Shown here in pieces: positions 18,923 to 28,027 of a stretch of DNA of 64,000 bases (positions are counted from its first letter, which is position 1; each line of letters opens with the position of its first letter). Under the pieces are notes generated by a model that was given only the letters and a program-made list of their open reading frames with translations, did no database searches and was not told the origin of the DNA. A program made the translations under genes and the position numbers. Origin of the DNA: Streptomyces sp. HmicA12 (GTDB lineage Bacteria > Actinomycetota > Actinomycetes > Streptomycetales > Streptomycetaceae); the NCBI RefSeq assembly GCF_000373565.1, contig NZ_KB891849.1, forward strand, positions 124,001 to 188,000, in the 5' to 3' direction.

Positions 18923-20603
18923 TGAACTTGTCCTTCAACTTCTCGAACTCGGCGTTGGTCTTGGCGAACTCGGTCTTGTGCATGCCGTCCGTCGCCACGA
19001 AGTACAGCCAGCCGTCGCTCGTCGGGTTGAACGTCGCGGCCAGCGCCTCGTCACCGGGGTTGCCGATCGGGCCGGGCGGGAGGCCCTTGTGGTAGTAGGT
19101 GTTGTACGGGTCCGGGTCGCTGTTGATCTCGGACTCGCCGATGTTGATGTTGCTCTGCTTCTTGGCGTAGTTGTACGTCGAGTCGAACTGGAGCTTGCCG
19201 ACCGTCTCCATGTTTCCGGGCTTGAGCCGGTTGTAGACGACCTCGGCCATCTTGCGGAAGTCCTCGTGGGTCTTGCCCTCGGCCTGCACGAGGCTGGCGA
19301 CGGTGAGCACCTGCCACGGGCCGTCGAGACCGCGCTTCTTGGCCTCGGCGTCCAGATGGAGGCTGTCGTACTTCTCGCTCGCCCGCTCGACCATCTGCTT
19401 GAGGACGTCCTCGGGCTTCATGCCCTTGGCGACCGCGTAGCTCGACGGGTAGAGGAACCCTTCCAGCGGGTCCTTCACGTTCTTGTGGTTCAGCGCCCAG
19501 TCGGGCAGACCGAGGTCCTTGTAGTCCGACTTGGCGACCTTGGCCGTCGTCCCCTCGGCGACCTTCAGCTTCTCGTCGATGAGCTTGTAGATCTTGGCGT
19601 TGCGCCAGCCCTCGGGGATGGCCATGTTGGCGTGGCTCTTCGGGCTGAGCATCAGATCGACCGCGCTGGCCCCCGACATCTCCTTCTCCAGCACGTACGC
19701 GCCCGCCTGGATCGTCTTGCCCTGCGGGTTCGCGGACTGCGCGGCCACGAACGCGTCGACGCTCTGGACGACGCCCGCCGCCTTCAGCCGCTGGCCGATG
19801 GTGTAGCCGTCGGAGCCCTTGTCGATGACGACGCTGACCGTCTCGCCGTTGCCGTCGCCGGAGTAGTCCGGGGACGACCCGAACCGGTCCTGGTAGAACT
19901 GGTAGCCGAAATAGCCGACACCGCCGACACCTGCCGCGAAGATCGCGGTGAGGACCAGACAGGCACAGCCGCTGCGGCGCTTCTTCGGTTTCCGGCCACG
20001 ACGCGGCTCGCCGTCGTCGTCCCCTTCGTCGTCACCGCCGCCGTTGAAGAACGCGTTCTCGCCCTGGTCGGGGCCCGCGTCCCACTCCGTCTGCGGCTCG
20101 GGCGCGCGGCGCCGACCCGGCGGCTCGGGCGGCGGGTAGGCCTCGGGGGTGCTGTAGTAGTCCGGCTGATCGCCGCCGTTGTACGCGGCGTTGTGGCCGG
20201 TGTTGTACGGGTCCGAGGGGTCGACGCCGTACGGGACCTGGCCCTGACCGCCGGTCTCCCAACCACCCTGGTCCTGGCCCTGACCTTGGCCGTGACCTTG
20301 GCCGTGACCTTGCTGCCCGCCGTAGGCCTGCTGGCCGTAGCCGGCGTCCTGACCGTAACCGGCGTCCTGGGGGTAGCCGCCGTTCTGGCCGTAACCGGGG
20401 TCCTGGGGGTAGCCGTAACCGTTCTGCTGCCCCTGGCCCCAGTCACCGCCGTACGCCTGCTGCGGCTGGTGCGGGTCGTACTGACCCTGGCCGCCGTAGG
20501 CAGCCTGACCGTGCCCGGCCTGCTGCTCCCATCCCTGCTCCCCGTACAGCGGGTCCGCGGGATGCCACGGTTCGGAGCCTTGGCCCCGGCCATACTCAGT
20601 CAT
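18900..20603 (-). CDS. mltG: Endolytic murein transglycosylase MltG with long Gln/Gly/Tyr-rich tail
   Basis: Cleaves nascent peptidoglycan strands at the membrane. It has 567 residues. Residues 1-210 are a low-complexity tail: Q/G/Y-rich to about 130, acidic near 190, then a basic patch (RRGRKPKKRR). One transmembrane helix spans about 213-235. The YceG/MltG domain follows, with the catalytic glutamate in SLVQAEGKTHEDF and the C-terminal GWLYFVATDG motif. Typical Gram-negative MltG is about 340 residues, so the cytoplasmic tail is an actinobacterial extension. The ATG at 20603 has GGGGA upstream. It is followed by aroE with a 23-nt overlap. Confidence 0.93.
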   Translation of the reverse strand: MTEYGRGQGSEPWHPADPLYGEQGWEQQAGHGQAAYGGQGQYDPHQPQQAYGGDWGQGQQNGYGYPQDPGYGQNGGYPQDAGYGQDAGYGQQAYGGQQGHGQGHGQGQGQDQGGWETGGQGQVPYGVDPSDPYNTGHNAAYNGGDQPDYYSTPEAYPPPEPPGRRRAPEPQTEWDAGPDQGENAFFNGGGDDEGDDDGEPRRGRKPKKRRSGCACLVLTAIFAAGVGGVGYFGYQFYQDRFGSSPDYSGDGNGETVSVVIDKGSDGYTIGQRLKAAGVVQSVDAFVAAQSANPQGKTIQAGAYVLEKEMSGASAVDLMLSPKSHANMAIPEGWRNAKIYKLIDEKLKVAEGTTAKVAKSDYKDLGLPDWALNHKNVKDPLEGFLYPSSYAVAKGMKPEDVLKQMVERASEKYDSLHLDAEAKKRGLDGPWQVLTVASLVQAEGKTHEDFRKMAEVVYNRLKPGNMETVGKLQFDSTYNYAKKQSNINIGESEINSDPDPYNTYYHKGLPPGPIGNPGDEALAATFNPTSDGWLYFVATDGMHKTEFAKTNAEFEKLKDKFNASQQGN

Positions 20604-20731
20604 CGGTCCCCTACAAGCCGCGAGGCGGGAAGAAGCCCGATTCCGGTCAGGAGGGCAACCGTTCCGCCTCTTGATGCTGTGCGGCAGCTGTTCGAACGCC
20701 GCCGGTCGCGCGGAACGTTACCGTATCGCGA

Positions 20732-21196
20732 TCAGACAACCACTTCGACGCCCTCGCCCGGCGCACTTCCTGACGCCCGTTCGGACTCCAATGCCTGCTG
20801 AAGGATGACGACGGCGGCCGCCTGGTCGATGACAGACCTGCCCTTTTTGGACTTTACGCCGCTGGCGCGCAGGCCCTGACTGGCCGTCACTGTGGTCATC
20901 CTCTCGTCGAGGAGCCTCACCGGAACGGGTGCGATGCCACGCGCCAGCTCCTGGGCGAAGCCGCGGACCTTGACGGCCGCCGGGCCCTCGCCCCCCTTGA
21001 GGGAGCGAGGGAGACCGACGACGACCTCGATCGGCTCGTACTCCTCGACCAACTGCTTCAACCGCCGGTGGGCGGCCGGGACGTCGCGCCCCGGCACGGT
21101 CTCCACCGGGGTCGCGAGGATCCCGTCGGGGTCGCAGGACGCGACCCCGATCCGGGCGTCCCCCACGTCGATCGCCAGCCGGCGGCCTCTGCGCAT
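20732..21196 (-). CDS. ruvX: Pre-16S rRNA maturation nuclease YqgF/RuvX
   Basis: RNase H-fold nuclease reported to mature the 16S rRNA 5' end; formerly called a putative Holliday-junction resolvase. Its 154 residues start MRRGRRLAIDVGDARIGVA, carrying the first catalytic aspartate in DVG. LDERMTT and DQAAAVVILQ supply the other acidic residues. The ATG overlaps the alaS stop by 1 nt (TGATG). A 128-nt gap to mltG shows no gene. Confidence 0.93.
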   Translation of the reverse strand: MRRGRRLAIDVGDARIGVASCDPDGILATPVETVPGRDVPAAHRRLKQLVEEYEPIEVVVGLPRSLKGGEGPAAVKVRGFAQELARGIAPVPVRLLDERMTTVTASQGLRASGVKSKKGRSVIDQAAAVVILQQALESERASGSAPGEGVEVVV

Positions 21197-23868
21197 CAGT
21201 TCGCGGTCTCCCCGACGAGGCGCTCGACGGCGTCGATGGCGTCGCCGATGGCGGCCGGGTTCTGGCCGCCGCCCTGCGCGACGTCCGGCTTGCCGCCGCC
21301 ACCGCCGCCGAGGGTCTTCGCGGCGGTGCGGACCAGGTCACCGGCCTTGAGGCCGCGGTCGCGGGCCGCGTCGTTGGTGGCGATGACCGTGAGCGGCTTG
21401 CCGTTGGCCGTCGTGAAGAGCGCGACGACCGCGGGGCGGCCGCCCTGGATACGGCCGCGGACGTCGAGGACCAGCTTGCGCAGGTCGTCGGCGCTCGTGC
21501 CGTCCGGCACCTGACCGGTGACGACGGCGACGCCGCGGACGTCCTTGGCGGAGTCGGCGAGACCGGCGGCGGCCTGGAGGACCTTCTCCGCGCGGAACTT
21601 CTCGATCTCCTTCTCGGCGTCCTTGAGCTTGCCGAGCATCGCCGAGATCTTCTCGGGCAGCTCTTCGCTGCGGCCCTTGACCAGCTCCTGGAGCTGGGCG
21701 ACGACCGTGTGCTCCTTGGCGAGGAAGTTGTACGCGTCGACGCCGACCAGGGCCTCGATGCGGCGCACGCCGGAGCCGATGGAGGACTCGCCGAGCAGCT
21801 TCACCAGGCCGAGCTGGGCGGTGTTGTGCACGTGCGTGCCGCCGCACAGCTCCTTGGAGAAGTCGCCGATGGTGACGACGCGGACGCGCTCGCCGTACTT
21901 CTCGCCGAACTCGGCGATGGCGCCCTGCTTCTTGGCCTCGTCGATCGACATGACCTCGGCCTGGACGTCCAGCTCGCGCGAGAGGACCTCGTTGATCTTC
22001 TGCTCGACGTCCGTCATCACGGCCGTGGGCACGGCGGACGGCGAACCGAAGTCGAAGCGGAAGCGGCCCGGCTGGTTCTCGGAGCCGGCCTGGGCGGCCG
22101 TCGGGCCGAGCGCGTCACGCAGCGCCTGGTGGGTCAGGTGCGTGGCGGAGTGGGCGCGGGCGATGGCCCGGCGGCGGGTCACGTCGATGATCGCCTGGGC
22201 CGGGGCACCGACGGTCACCTCGCCGACCTGCACGACGCCCTTGTGGACGTAGACGCCCGGGACCGGCTTCTGGCAGTCGCGGACCTCGACGACCGCGCCG
22301 TTGTCCAGCTTGATGCGGCCGGTGTCACCGATCTGGCCGCCGCCCTCCGCGTAGAAGGGGGTGCGGTCGAGGACGACCTCGACCTCGTCGCCCTCGGTGG
22401 CGGCCGGCGAGGAGACGCCGTTGACCAGCAGACCGACGACGGTGGACTCGCCCGAGGTCGCCGCGTAGCCGATGAAGTCCGTGGCACCGGCGGCGTCCGC
22501 GATCTCGCGGTAGGCGCCGACGTTGGCGTGACCGGTCTTCTTGGCCTGGGCGTCCGCCTTGGCGCGCTCCCGCTGCTCCTTCATGAGGCGGCGGAAGCCG
22601 TCCTCGTCCACGGAGAGGCCCTGCTCGGCGGCCATCTCCAGGGTGAGGTCGATCGGGAAGCCCCACGTGTCGTGGAGCAGGAACGCCTTGTCGCCGGCCA
22701 GGACCGTGGAGCCCGCGGCCTTCGTCTCGGTGACGGCGGTGTCGAGGATGTTCGTGCCGCCCTTGAGGGCCTTGAGGAACGCGGCCTCCTCGGCGAGCGC
22801 GACCTGCTCGATGCGCTTGCGGTCGGTGATCAGCTCCGGGTACTGCTCGCCCATCGTGTCGATCACGACGTCGAGCAGTTCCTGCACGACCGGACCGGTG
22901 GCGCCGAGGATGCGCATGTTGCGGATGGCGCGGCGCATGATGCGGCGCAGCACGTAGCCACGGCCCTCGTTGCCCGGCGTGACGCCGTCGCCGATGAGCA
23001 TCGTCGACGTACGCATGTGGTCGGCGACCACGCGCAGCGAGACGTCCGACTCGTGCTGGGCGCCGTAGGCGACACCGGTCAGCTCGGTGGCCTTGTCGAT
23101 GACGACACGCAGGGTGTCCGTCTCGTACATGTTCTGTACGCCCTGCAGGATCATGGCGAGGCGCTCGAGGCCGAGACCCGTGTCGATGTTCTGCGACGGC
23201 AGGTCACCGAGGATCTCGAAGTCCTCCTTGCCGATGCCCTGGCCGCGCTCGTACTGCATGAAGACCAGGTTCCAGATCTCCACGTACCGCTCGTCGTTGA
23301 CGATCGGGCCGCCCTCTTCGCCGAACTCCGGGCCGCGGTCGTAGTTGATCTCGGAGCACGGGCCGCAGGGGCCCGGGACGCCCATGGACCAGAAGTTGTC
23401 CTTCTTGCCCAGGCGCTGGATGCGCTCCTTGGGGACGCCGACGACCTCGTGCCAGATGCGCTCGGCCTCGTCGTCGTCGAGGTAGACGGTGATCCAGAGC
23501 TTCTCCGGCTCCAGGCCGTAACCACCCTTGTCCTGGGGGCTGGTGAGCAGCTCCCAGGCGTACTTGATGGCGCCTTCCTTGAAGTAGTCGCCGAAGGAGA
23601 AGTTGCCGCACATCTGGAAGAACGTGCCGTGGCGGGTCGTCTTGCCGACCTCTTCGATGTCCGGCGTGCGCACGCACTTCTGCACCGAAGTGGCGCGCGG
23701 CGCGGGCGGCTTGACCTCGCCGAGGAAGTACGGCTTGAACGGGACCATGCCCGCGGGGACGAGCAGCAGAGTCGGGTCGTCCGCGATGAGCGACGCCGAG
23801 GGCACGACCTTGTGGCCACGCTCCTCGAAGAAGCTCAGCCAGCGGCGACGGATTTCAGCCGACTCCAT
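21196..23868 (-). CDS. alaS: Alanyl-tRNA synthetase
   Basis: Charges tRNA-Ala and edits mischarged Ser/Gly. At 890 residues it is full length. The N-terminal class II catalytic domain begins ESAEIRRRWLSFFEERGHK. The editing-domain zinc motifs are HSATHLTH (HxxxH, about residue 575) and CGGTH. The C-terminal oligomerisation domain ends in a Gly-rich run (GGGGGGKPD). The ATG overlaps the preceding small gene by 1 nt (TGATG) and the stop overlaps ruvX by 1 nt, so all three are coupled. Confidence 0.98.
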   Translation of the reverse strand: MESAEIRRRWLSFFEERGHKVVPSASLIADDPTLLLVPAGMVPFKPYFLGEVKPPAPRATSVQKCVRTPDIEEVGKTTRHGTFFQMCGNFSFGDYFKEGAIKYAWELLTSPQDKGGYGLEPEKLWITVYLDDDEAERIWHEVVGVPKERIQRLGKKDNFWSMGVPGPCGPCSEINYDRGPEFGEEGGPIVNDERYVEIWNLVFMQYERGQGIGKEDFEILGDLPSQNIDTGLGLERLAMILQGVQNMYETDTLRVVIDKATELTGVAYGAQHESDVSLRVVADHMRTSTMLIGDGVTPGNEGRGYVLRRIMRRAIRNMRILGATGPVVQELLDVVIDTMGEQYPELITDRKRIEQVALAEEAAFLKALKGGTNILDTAVTETKAAGSTVLAGDKAFLLHDTWGFPIDLTLEMAAEQGLSVDEDGFRRLMKEQRERAKADAQAKKTGHANVGAYREIADAAGATDFIGYAATSGESTVVGLLVNGVSSPAATEGDEVEVVLDRTPFYAEGGGQIGDTGRIKLDNGAVVEVRDCQKPVPGVYVHKGVVQVGEVTVGAPAQAIIDVTRRRAIARAHSATHLTHQALRDALGPTAAQAGSENQPGRFRFDFGSPSAVPTAVMTDVEQKINEVLSRELDVQAEVMSIDEAKKQGAIAEFGEKYGERVRVVTIGDFSKELCGGTHVHNTAQLGLVKLLGESSIGSGVRRIEALVGVDAYNFLAKEHTVVAQLQELVKGRSEELPEKISAMLGKLKDAEKEIEKFRAEKVLQAAAGLADSAKDVRGVAVVTGQVPDGTSADDLRKLVLDVRGRIQGGRPAVVALFTTANGKPLTVIATNDAARDRGLKAGDLVRTAAKTLGGGGGGKPDVAQGGGQNPAAIGDAIDAVERLVGETAN

Positions 23869-24230
23869 CAGTGGTCCTCATTCCGGTTGTTGTACGCGTT
23901 GTACGCGTTGTGCTCGATGGTCTTGGGTTGCTTGGTGCTGAAGGTGTTCTCGACGATCGCGAGGCGGCGCTGCGCGGGCAGTGCCTCGTGCTCTGCGTCC
24001 GGCGAGGCGTTCAGGCCCAGCGCGTCGCCGAGTTCGGCCTCGCGCTCGGCCATGTTGTGGCGGACGTCGAGAGCGAAGTCCTTGAGCTTGTGGCCCGCTT
24101 CGACCGCCTTGTTGGCGGCCTGCGCGGCGAGGCTCTCCGGAGTCAGCTGCTTGATCTTGCGATTGACCTTGGTGGTGGCCCACACGCCGGCGGCTGCGCC
24201 CGCGGTGAACCAGAAGGTGCGGCGGAACAT
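23868..24230 (-). CDS. DUF6167-type small protein
   Basis: 120 residues with one short hydrophobic N-terminal stretch (MFRRTFWFTAGAAAGVWA), then a charged helical region and an Asn/Tyr-rich end. I recognise it as the small protein commonly found upstream of alaS in Streptomyces; function unknown. The ATG at 24228-24230 is chosen because the family starts MFRRTFW, although the frame is open upstream. The stop overlaps the alaS start by 1 nt. It is likely membrane-associated and co-expressed with the DUF948 gene. Confidence 0.75.
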   Translation of the reverse strand: MFRRTFWFTAGAAAGVWATTKVNRKIKQLTPESLAAQAANKAVEAGHKLKDFALDVRHNMAEREAELGDALGLNASPDAEHEALPAQRRLAIVENTFSTKQPKTIEHNAYNAYNNRNEDH

Positions 24231-24237
24231 CGGTGGG

Positions 24238-24681
24238 TCAGTCCCTCTTCTTCCGGTCGGCCCGCTTGGCACGGCGCGCCTCGGGGACCGGACGGCCCAC
24301 GATCACGGTACGACGGGTCTGCTTGGCGGGCACGTCCTTGCCGCGGCCGATCGCCCGGCGCACCCCGTAGCCGAACGCGGCCACCTTGACCAGCGGGCCG
24401 CCGAAGGTGGAGGCCACGGTGGAGGAGAGCGCCGACGCGTTCGACGTGACTTCCTGGACGTCCGAGGCGATCGCGTCGACCCGGTCGATCTGGGTCTGCG
24501 CGGAGCGCACCGCCTCGGAGGCGTCGGCCAGGAGCGGAACGGCCTGCTCGGTCACGTCCGCGACCAGCTTGGTGGTCGCCCTGAGCGTCTGGGCCAGCCT
24601 CGCGAGCGCCACCGCGAGGAAGGAGACCAGGATCGCCCAGAAGACAGCCACCAGGATCCCGGCCACCTCACCACCGGACAC
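24238..24681 (-). CDS. DUF948-family membrane protein
   Basis: 147 residues: an N-terminal transmembrane helix (VAGILVAVFWAILVSFLAVA) followed by a long helical, coiled-coil-like segment (about residues 25-95) and a basic C-terminus (RRAKRADRKKRD). DUF948 proteins are general stress or cell-envelope proteins of unknown function. The GTG at 24679-24681 has GGGAG 9 nt upstream. It is first in the run DUF948-DUF6167-alaS-ruvX-mltG-aroE, and the shared promoter lies in 24682-24810. Confidence 0.8.
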   Translation of the reverse strand: MSGGEVAGILVAVFWAILVSFLAVALARLAQTLRATTKLVADVTEQAVPLLADASEAVRSAQTQIDRVDAIASDVQEVTSNASALSSTVASTFGGPLVKVAAFGYGVRRAIGRGKDVPAKQTRRTVIVGRPVPEARRAKRADRKKRD

Positions 24682-24810
24682 TTGGCACCGCTCCCTAGCC
24701 GAATCGCCACTGCTGAACATCGAAAAGTCGTCACCCGAGCCTATCGCGCCCGGCTCCGCGCTCCGTACCGCATTCCCCCGCGGCACCGGCCCACTTCGAT
24801 CGAACCGATT

Positions 24811-24844
24811 GTACGGAGCGCGTACGGATGAGTACGCTCCGTAC
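24811..24844. promoter_or_regulatory. 10-bp perfect inverted repeat abutting the STAND ATPase start
   Basis: GTACGGAGCG (24811-24820) and CGCTCCGTAC (24835-24844) with a 14-nt spacer, ending 3 nt before the ATG. No ribosome site is seen. It could be an operator or an RNA hairpin controlling a near-leaderless message. Confidence 0.55.
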
Positions 24845-24847
24845 CCC

Positions 24848-27055
24848 ATGCGACGCACTCCGCGCCCCGAAGACCCCTGTGCCGGTCCCCCGCACCCCGG
24901 CAACCTCCCCCACGAACTGAACCGATTCCTCGGCCGCGACGCCGAACTCGCCGCCCTGCGGGGCATCGTGGAGTCGGCGCGCCTGGTCACGGTCACCGGG
25001 ATCGGCGGGGTGGGCAAGTCCCGGTTCGCCGCGCACGCCGCCGCCGGCACGCCGCGGGAGCTGTGCCGGGACGGGGTGTGGCGGGTGGAGCTCGCGGCGG
25101 TCCGGCAGCCGGAGCTCGTCGAGTACACCCTCGCGGAGACGCTCGGGCTCACCGACCACACCGCACGCCCGTCGCGTCAGGTGCTGCTCGACCACCTCGC
25201 CGAGCGCCGGCTCGTGCTCGTGCTGGACGGGTTCGAGCACCTGATCGACGCGTGTGCCTCGCTCGTACGGGATCTGCTGCGCACGGCGCCGGGCCTGCGG
25301 GTGATCGCGGTGGGGCGCAGGCCGCTCGCGCTCGACGGCGAGCGGCTCTTCCCGCTGACCCCGCTGGCGGCGGCGGACGCGGCGGAGCTGCTCGCCGACC
25401 GGACCGCGGCGCTGCTGCCCGACTTCGCCCTGCACGACGGCAACCGTGCCGACGTCCTGGAGGTGTGCCGGCGCCTGGACTGCCTGCCGCTCGCGGTGGA
25501 GCTGGCGGCGGGACGGCTTCGGGCACTGTCGCCGGCGCAGTTGCTGGAGCGGCTCGACGACCGGTTCCGGCTGCTGACCGGCGGCGGCCGCGACGTGCTG
25601 CCGCGCCACCAGACGCTGCGGACGACGATCGGCTGGAGCCACGAGCTGTGCACGGCGCAGGAGCGGCTGCTGTGGGCGCGGCTCTCGGTGTTCTCCGGCT
25701 CGTTCGACCTGGAGGCCGCCGAGTACATCTGCAGCGGCGACGGCCTGCACGCGGACGCGGTCCTCGACGTGCTGCACGAACTGCTGGCCCAGTCCGTCGT
25801 GTTCCGCGAGGACTCGTCCACCGGGGTGCGCTACCGGATGCTGGACACGGTCCGCGCGTACGGCGCCGAGTGGCTGGACGGCATCGCCGACACCGCCCGG
25901 ATGCGGCGCAGGCACCGCGACTGGTACATGGGCCTGGCGACCTGGTGCGAGCTGGACTGGTTCTCGCCGCGGCAGGGCGAGGTGGCCGCCCGCATCGATG
26001 CGGAGCTGCCGAATCTTCGGGCGGCGCTGGAGTTCTGCCTGACCGAGCCGGGCGAGACGCATCTGGGCCAGCATCTGGCAGGCACCCTGTGGTTCTACTG
26101 GGCCGGCTGCGGGCGGCTCGCCGAGGGCCGGCACTGGCTGCGGCGCAGCGTGGAGCTCGACGCCGAGAACCCCGAGGGCGACGAGCAGTACGGGGCCTCG
26201 CGGCTCAAGGTGCTGTGGGTGCTCGGCTACGTGGCGATCCTGCAGGGCGACACGGTGCCCGCCCTCGCGGCGCTGCAGGAGTGCCGCGACGAGGCGGAGC
26301 GCACCGGCAACGAGACGGCGCTGGCCTACGCCGTGCACCGCACCGGCTGCCTGGCCCTGGTCACGGACGACATGCCGCGCGCCGAGCAGTTGCTGCGCGA
26401 CGCGCTGGCCCGCTACCGCGAGATCGGCGAGCTCAACAGCAATGTGCTGATGGGCCAGGTCGAGCTGGCGATGGCGGCGGCGTTCCAGGGCGAGATGGCG
26501 CAGGCCGTGGCGCTGTGCGAGGACGTGCGGCAGGTCTGCGAGGACCACGGGGAGCGGTGGACCAGGGCGTACGCGCTCTATGTGCTGGCGTACGCACACT
26601 GGAGCGGGGGCGAACTGGCCCGGGCCCGGCAGCTCCTCGGGGAGTGCCTCGCCATCGACCACGAGTTCAACGATCTGCTCGGCACGGTGCTGGCGGTGGA
26701 GCTGCTCGCGCTGGTCACGGCCGCGGAGGGGGACGCGTCGGAGGCGGCGGTGCTGCAGGGCGCGGCGGCCCGGATCTGGCTGTCGGTGGGCCTGCCGCTG
26801 TTCGGTTCGGCGTACTACAACGTGCCGCACGAGCTGTGCGAGCGGCGGGCCCGCGAGGCGCTGGGCGACGCCCGTTTCGCGGAACTGGCGCGCGTGGGCG
26901 AGCAGTTGGGGCACGACGAGGTGGTGGCGCGGGCGCTCGGCAGCGATGCGCGTGCCCGCTCGGCCACGGTGCCGCGGCCCGCTCGCGCGCCCGCCCCGGA
27001 AACGCGGAAACCCGCCGCCTCCCCCACCGCGAACGGCGGGGAGACGACGGGCTGA
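24848..27055 (+). CDS. STAND-type ATPase with TPR-like repeats, lacking a recognisable DNA-binding domain
   Basis: 735 residues. It opens directly with the NB-ARC-like module: LNRFLGRDAELAAL, then Walker A GIGGVGKS at 51-58, Walker B LVLVLDGFEHL near 120, and LPLAVELAAGRLRALSP near 215. This is the arrangement seen in AfsR and LuxR-LAL regulators. Helical, TPR-like repeats fill residues 390-690. Neither a SARP/OmpR-type N-terminus nor a C-terminal LuxR helix-turn-helix is present; the end is a Pro/Ala/Thr-rich tail. It is probably a signal-responsive scaffold whose partner is elsewhere. It is divergent from the alaS operon and convergent with rpsD. The start at ATG 24848 lacks a ribosome site. 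Confidence 0.8.
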   Translation: MRRTPRPEDPCAGPPHPGNLPHELNRFLGRDAELAALRGIVESARLVTVTGIGGVGKSRFAAHAAAGTPRELCRDGVWRVELAAVRQPELVEYTLAETLGLTDHTARPSRQVLLDHLAERRLVLVLDGFEHLIDACASLVRDLLRTAPGLRVIAVGRRPLALDGERLFPLTPLAAADAAELLADRTAALLPDFALHDGNRADVLEVCRRLDCLPLAVELAAGRLRALSPAQLLERLDDRFRLLTGGGRDVLPRHQTLRTTIGWSHELCTAQERLLWARLSVFSGSFDLEAAEYICSGDGLHADAVLDVLHELLAQSVVFREDSSTGVRYRMLDTVRAYGAEWLDGIADTARMRRRHRDWYMGLATWCELDWFSPRQGEVAARIDAELPNLRAALEFCLTEPGETHLGQHLAGTLWFYWAGCGRLAEGRHWLRRSVELDAENPEGDEQYGASRLKVLWVLGYVAILQGDTVPALAALQECRDEAERTGNETALAYAVHRTGCLALVTDDMPRAEQLLRDALARYREIGELNSNVLMGQVELAMAAAFQGEMAQAVALCEDVRQVCEDHGERWTRAYALYVLAYAHWSGGELARARQLLGECLAIDHEFNDLLGTVLAVELLALVTAAEGDASEAAVLQGAAARIWLSVGLPLFGSAYYNVPHELCERRAREALGDARFAELARVGEQLGHDEVVARALGSDARARSATVPRPARAPAPETRKPAASPTANGGETTG

Positions 27056-27068
27056 AACGCAGGTGAGA

Positions 27069-27098
27069 CTACGTCCGCTGGTCGGTCAGCGGGCGTAG
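27069..27098. terminator. Convergent terminator between the STAND ATPase gene and rpsD
   Basis: 12-bp stem with one G-T wobble (27069-27080 with 27087-27098) and a 6-nt loop. One arm covers the last rpsD codons and part of its stop. It serves both converging genes. Confidence 0.7.
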
Positions 27099-27700
27099 TA
27101 CTCGACGACGAGCTGCTCGTCGCAGATCACGGGGATCTCCTTGCGGTTCGGGTCACGGTCCAGGCGGAAGGCCAGGGCCTTCAGGTTGACCTGGAGGTAA
27201 CGCGGGGTCTCGCCCTCGGGGGCGAAGCCACCCTCACGCGCGACCTGGAACAGCGGCTTCTCGCGGCTGCGCTCGCGGACCATCACGACGTCGTCGGGAC
27301 GGACGCGGAACGAGGGCTTGTCGACCTTCTGGCCGTTGACCTCGATGTGGCCGTGGACGACCATCTGGCGCGACTGGTAGATCGTGCGGGCGATGCCCGA
27401 ACGCAGCAGCAGCGCGTCGAGACGACGCTCCAGCTCGATGACCAGGGCCTCGCCGGTCTTGCCTTCGGCCTTCTTGGCGCGGTCGTAGGCGCGGGCCATC
27501 TGCTTCTCGCTGATGTCGTACTGCGCGCGCAGACGCTGCTTCTCGAGCAGACGGACCTTGTAGTCCGAGTTCTGCTTGCGGCCGCGGCCGTGCTCACCCG
27601 GCGGGTAGGGGCGGGCCTCGAAGTACTTGACGGCCTTCGGGGTCAGCGCGATGCCGAGGGCACGCGACTTCTTGACCTTGGGGCGGGACTGGTTCGCCAT
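27086..27700 (-). CDS. rpsD: 30S ribosomal protein S4
   Basis: Primary 16S rRNA-binding protein that nucleates 30S assembly. It has 204 residues, with the S4 RNA-binding domain at about 90-155 (RLDALLLRSGIARTIYQSRQ core) and the conserved end VICDEQLVVEYYAR. The N-terminus lacks the four zinc cysteines of the zinc-binding S4 form. It stands alone rather than in the alpha operon, with its own promoter and an unusually long leader (27701-28021). S4 is an autoregulator in other bacteria, so leader-mediated feedback is an attractive inference. Confidence 0.97.
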   Translation of the reverse strand: MANQSRPKVKKSRALGIALTPKAVKYFEARPYPPGEHGRGRKQNSDYKVRLLEKQRLRAQYDISEKQMARAYDRAKKAEGKTGEALVIELERRLDALLLRSGIARTIYQSRQMVVHGHIEVNGQKVDKPSFRVRPDDVVMVRERSREKPLFQVAREGGFAPEGETPRYLQVNLKALAFRLDRDPNRKEIPVICDEQLVVEYYAR

Positions 27701-28021
27701 GAACCAAACACCTCATGTTTCTGATGCGAATACGGCTTCACCAGGGTTTGGGGAGGTCGCATCCGCAGCCCGGGAAATAACCCGCCCCTCGCTCTGTCGA
27801 GCCAGGGATGGGCAGCCGCTCCCGGATCTGGGCACATACGTGCAGCACGCGAGTGGCCCACCGACCGCCATCTCTGGGGTGGTGGGCTGCCCGCGACACC
27901 TTCGAAGGTGCGCGACGCTCCTGGATCCTCTGTGCCTCACGGTTCTGAGGATCCGGCTGGATGTCCCGCTCTGGTGATGCCGGTCTCCCTTTCGGGACAC
28001 CTGGCGCGGGACGCAGCACTT
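27701..28021 (-). ncRNA. Long structured 5' leader of rpsD (candidate cis-regulatory RNA)
   Basis: About 320 nt with no credible ORF. Several local helices are seen: 27892-27914 (9 bp, one bulge, 4-nt loop), 27923-27930 with 27947-27954 (8 bp), 27856-27862 with 27881-27887 (7 bp) and 27963-27968 with 27993-27998 (6 bp). A good -10 sits just upstream. Autogenous S4 leaders are known in enterics, bacilli and Bacteroidia; I know of none described for Actinobacteria. No RNase P, tmRNA or SRP core motifs were found. Confidence 0.5.
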
Positions 28022-28027
28022 CGGGGA

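Noticed and set aside
20732..21196. RuvX as a second Holliday-junction resolvase
   Set aside because: The YqgF family is now linked to 16S rRNA maturation; the true resolvase ruvC is at 48317-48856.
24848..27055. Reading the STAND ATPase as a complete LuxR/AfsR regulator
   Set aside because: No helix-turn-helix is seen at either end; the upstream open frame (24386-24847) covers the divergent promoter and the antisense of the DUF948 gene, not a domain.
27701..28021. Possible RNase P RNA, tmRNA, SRP RNA or tRNA in the rpsD leader
   Set aside because: None of the diagnostic core sequences of these RNAs was found; a cis-acting leader fits the position better.
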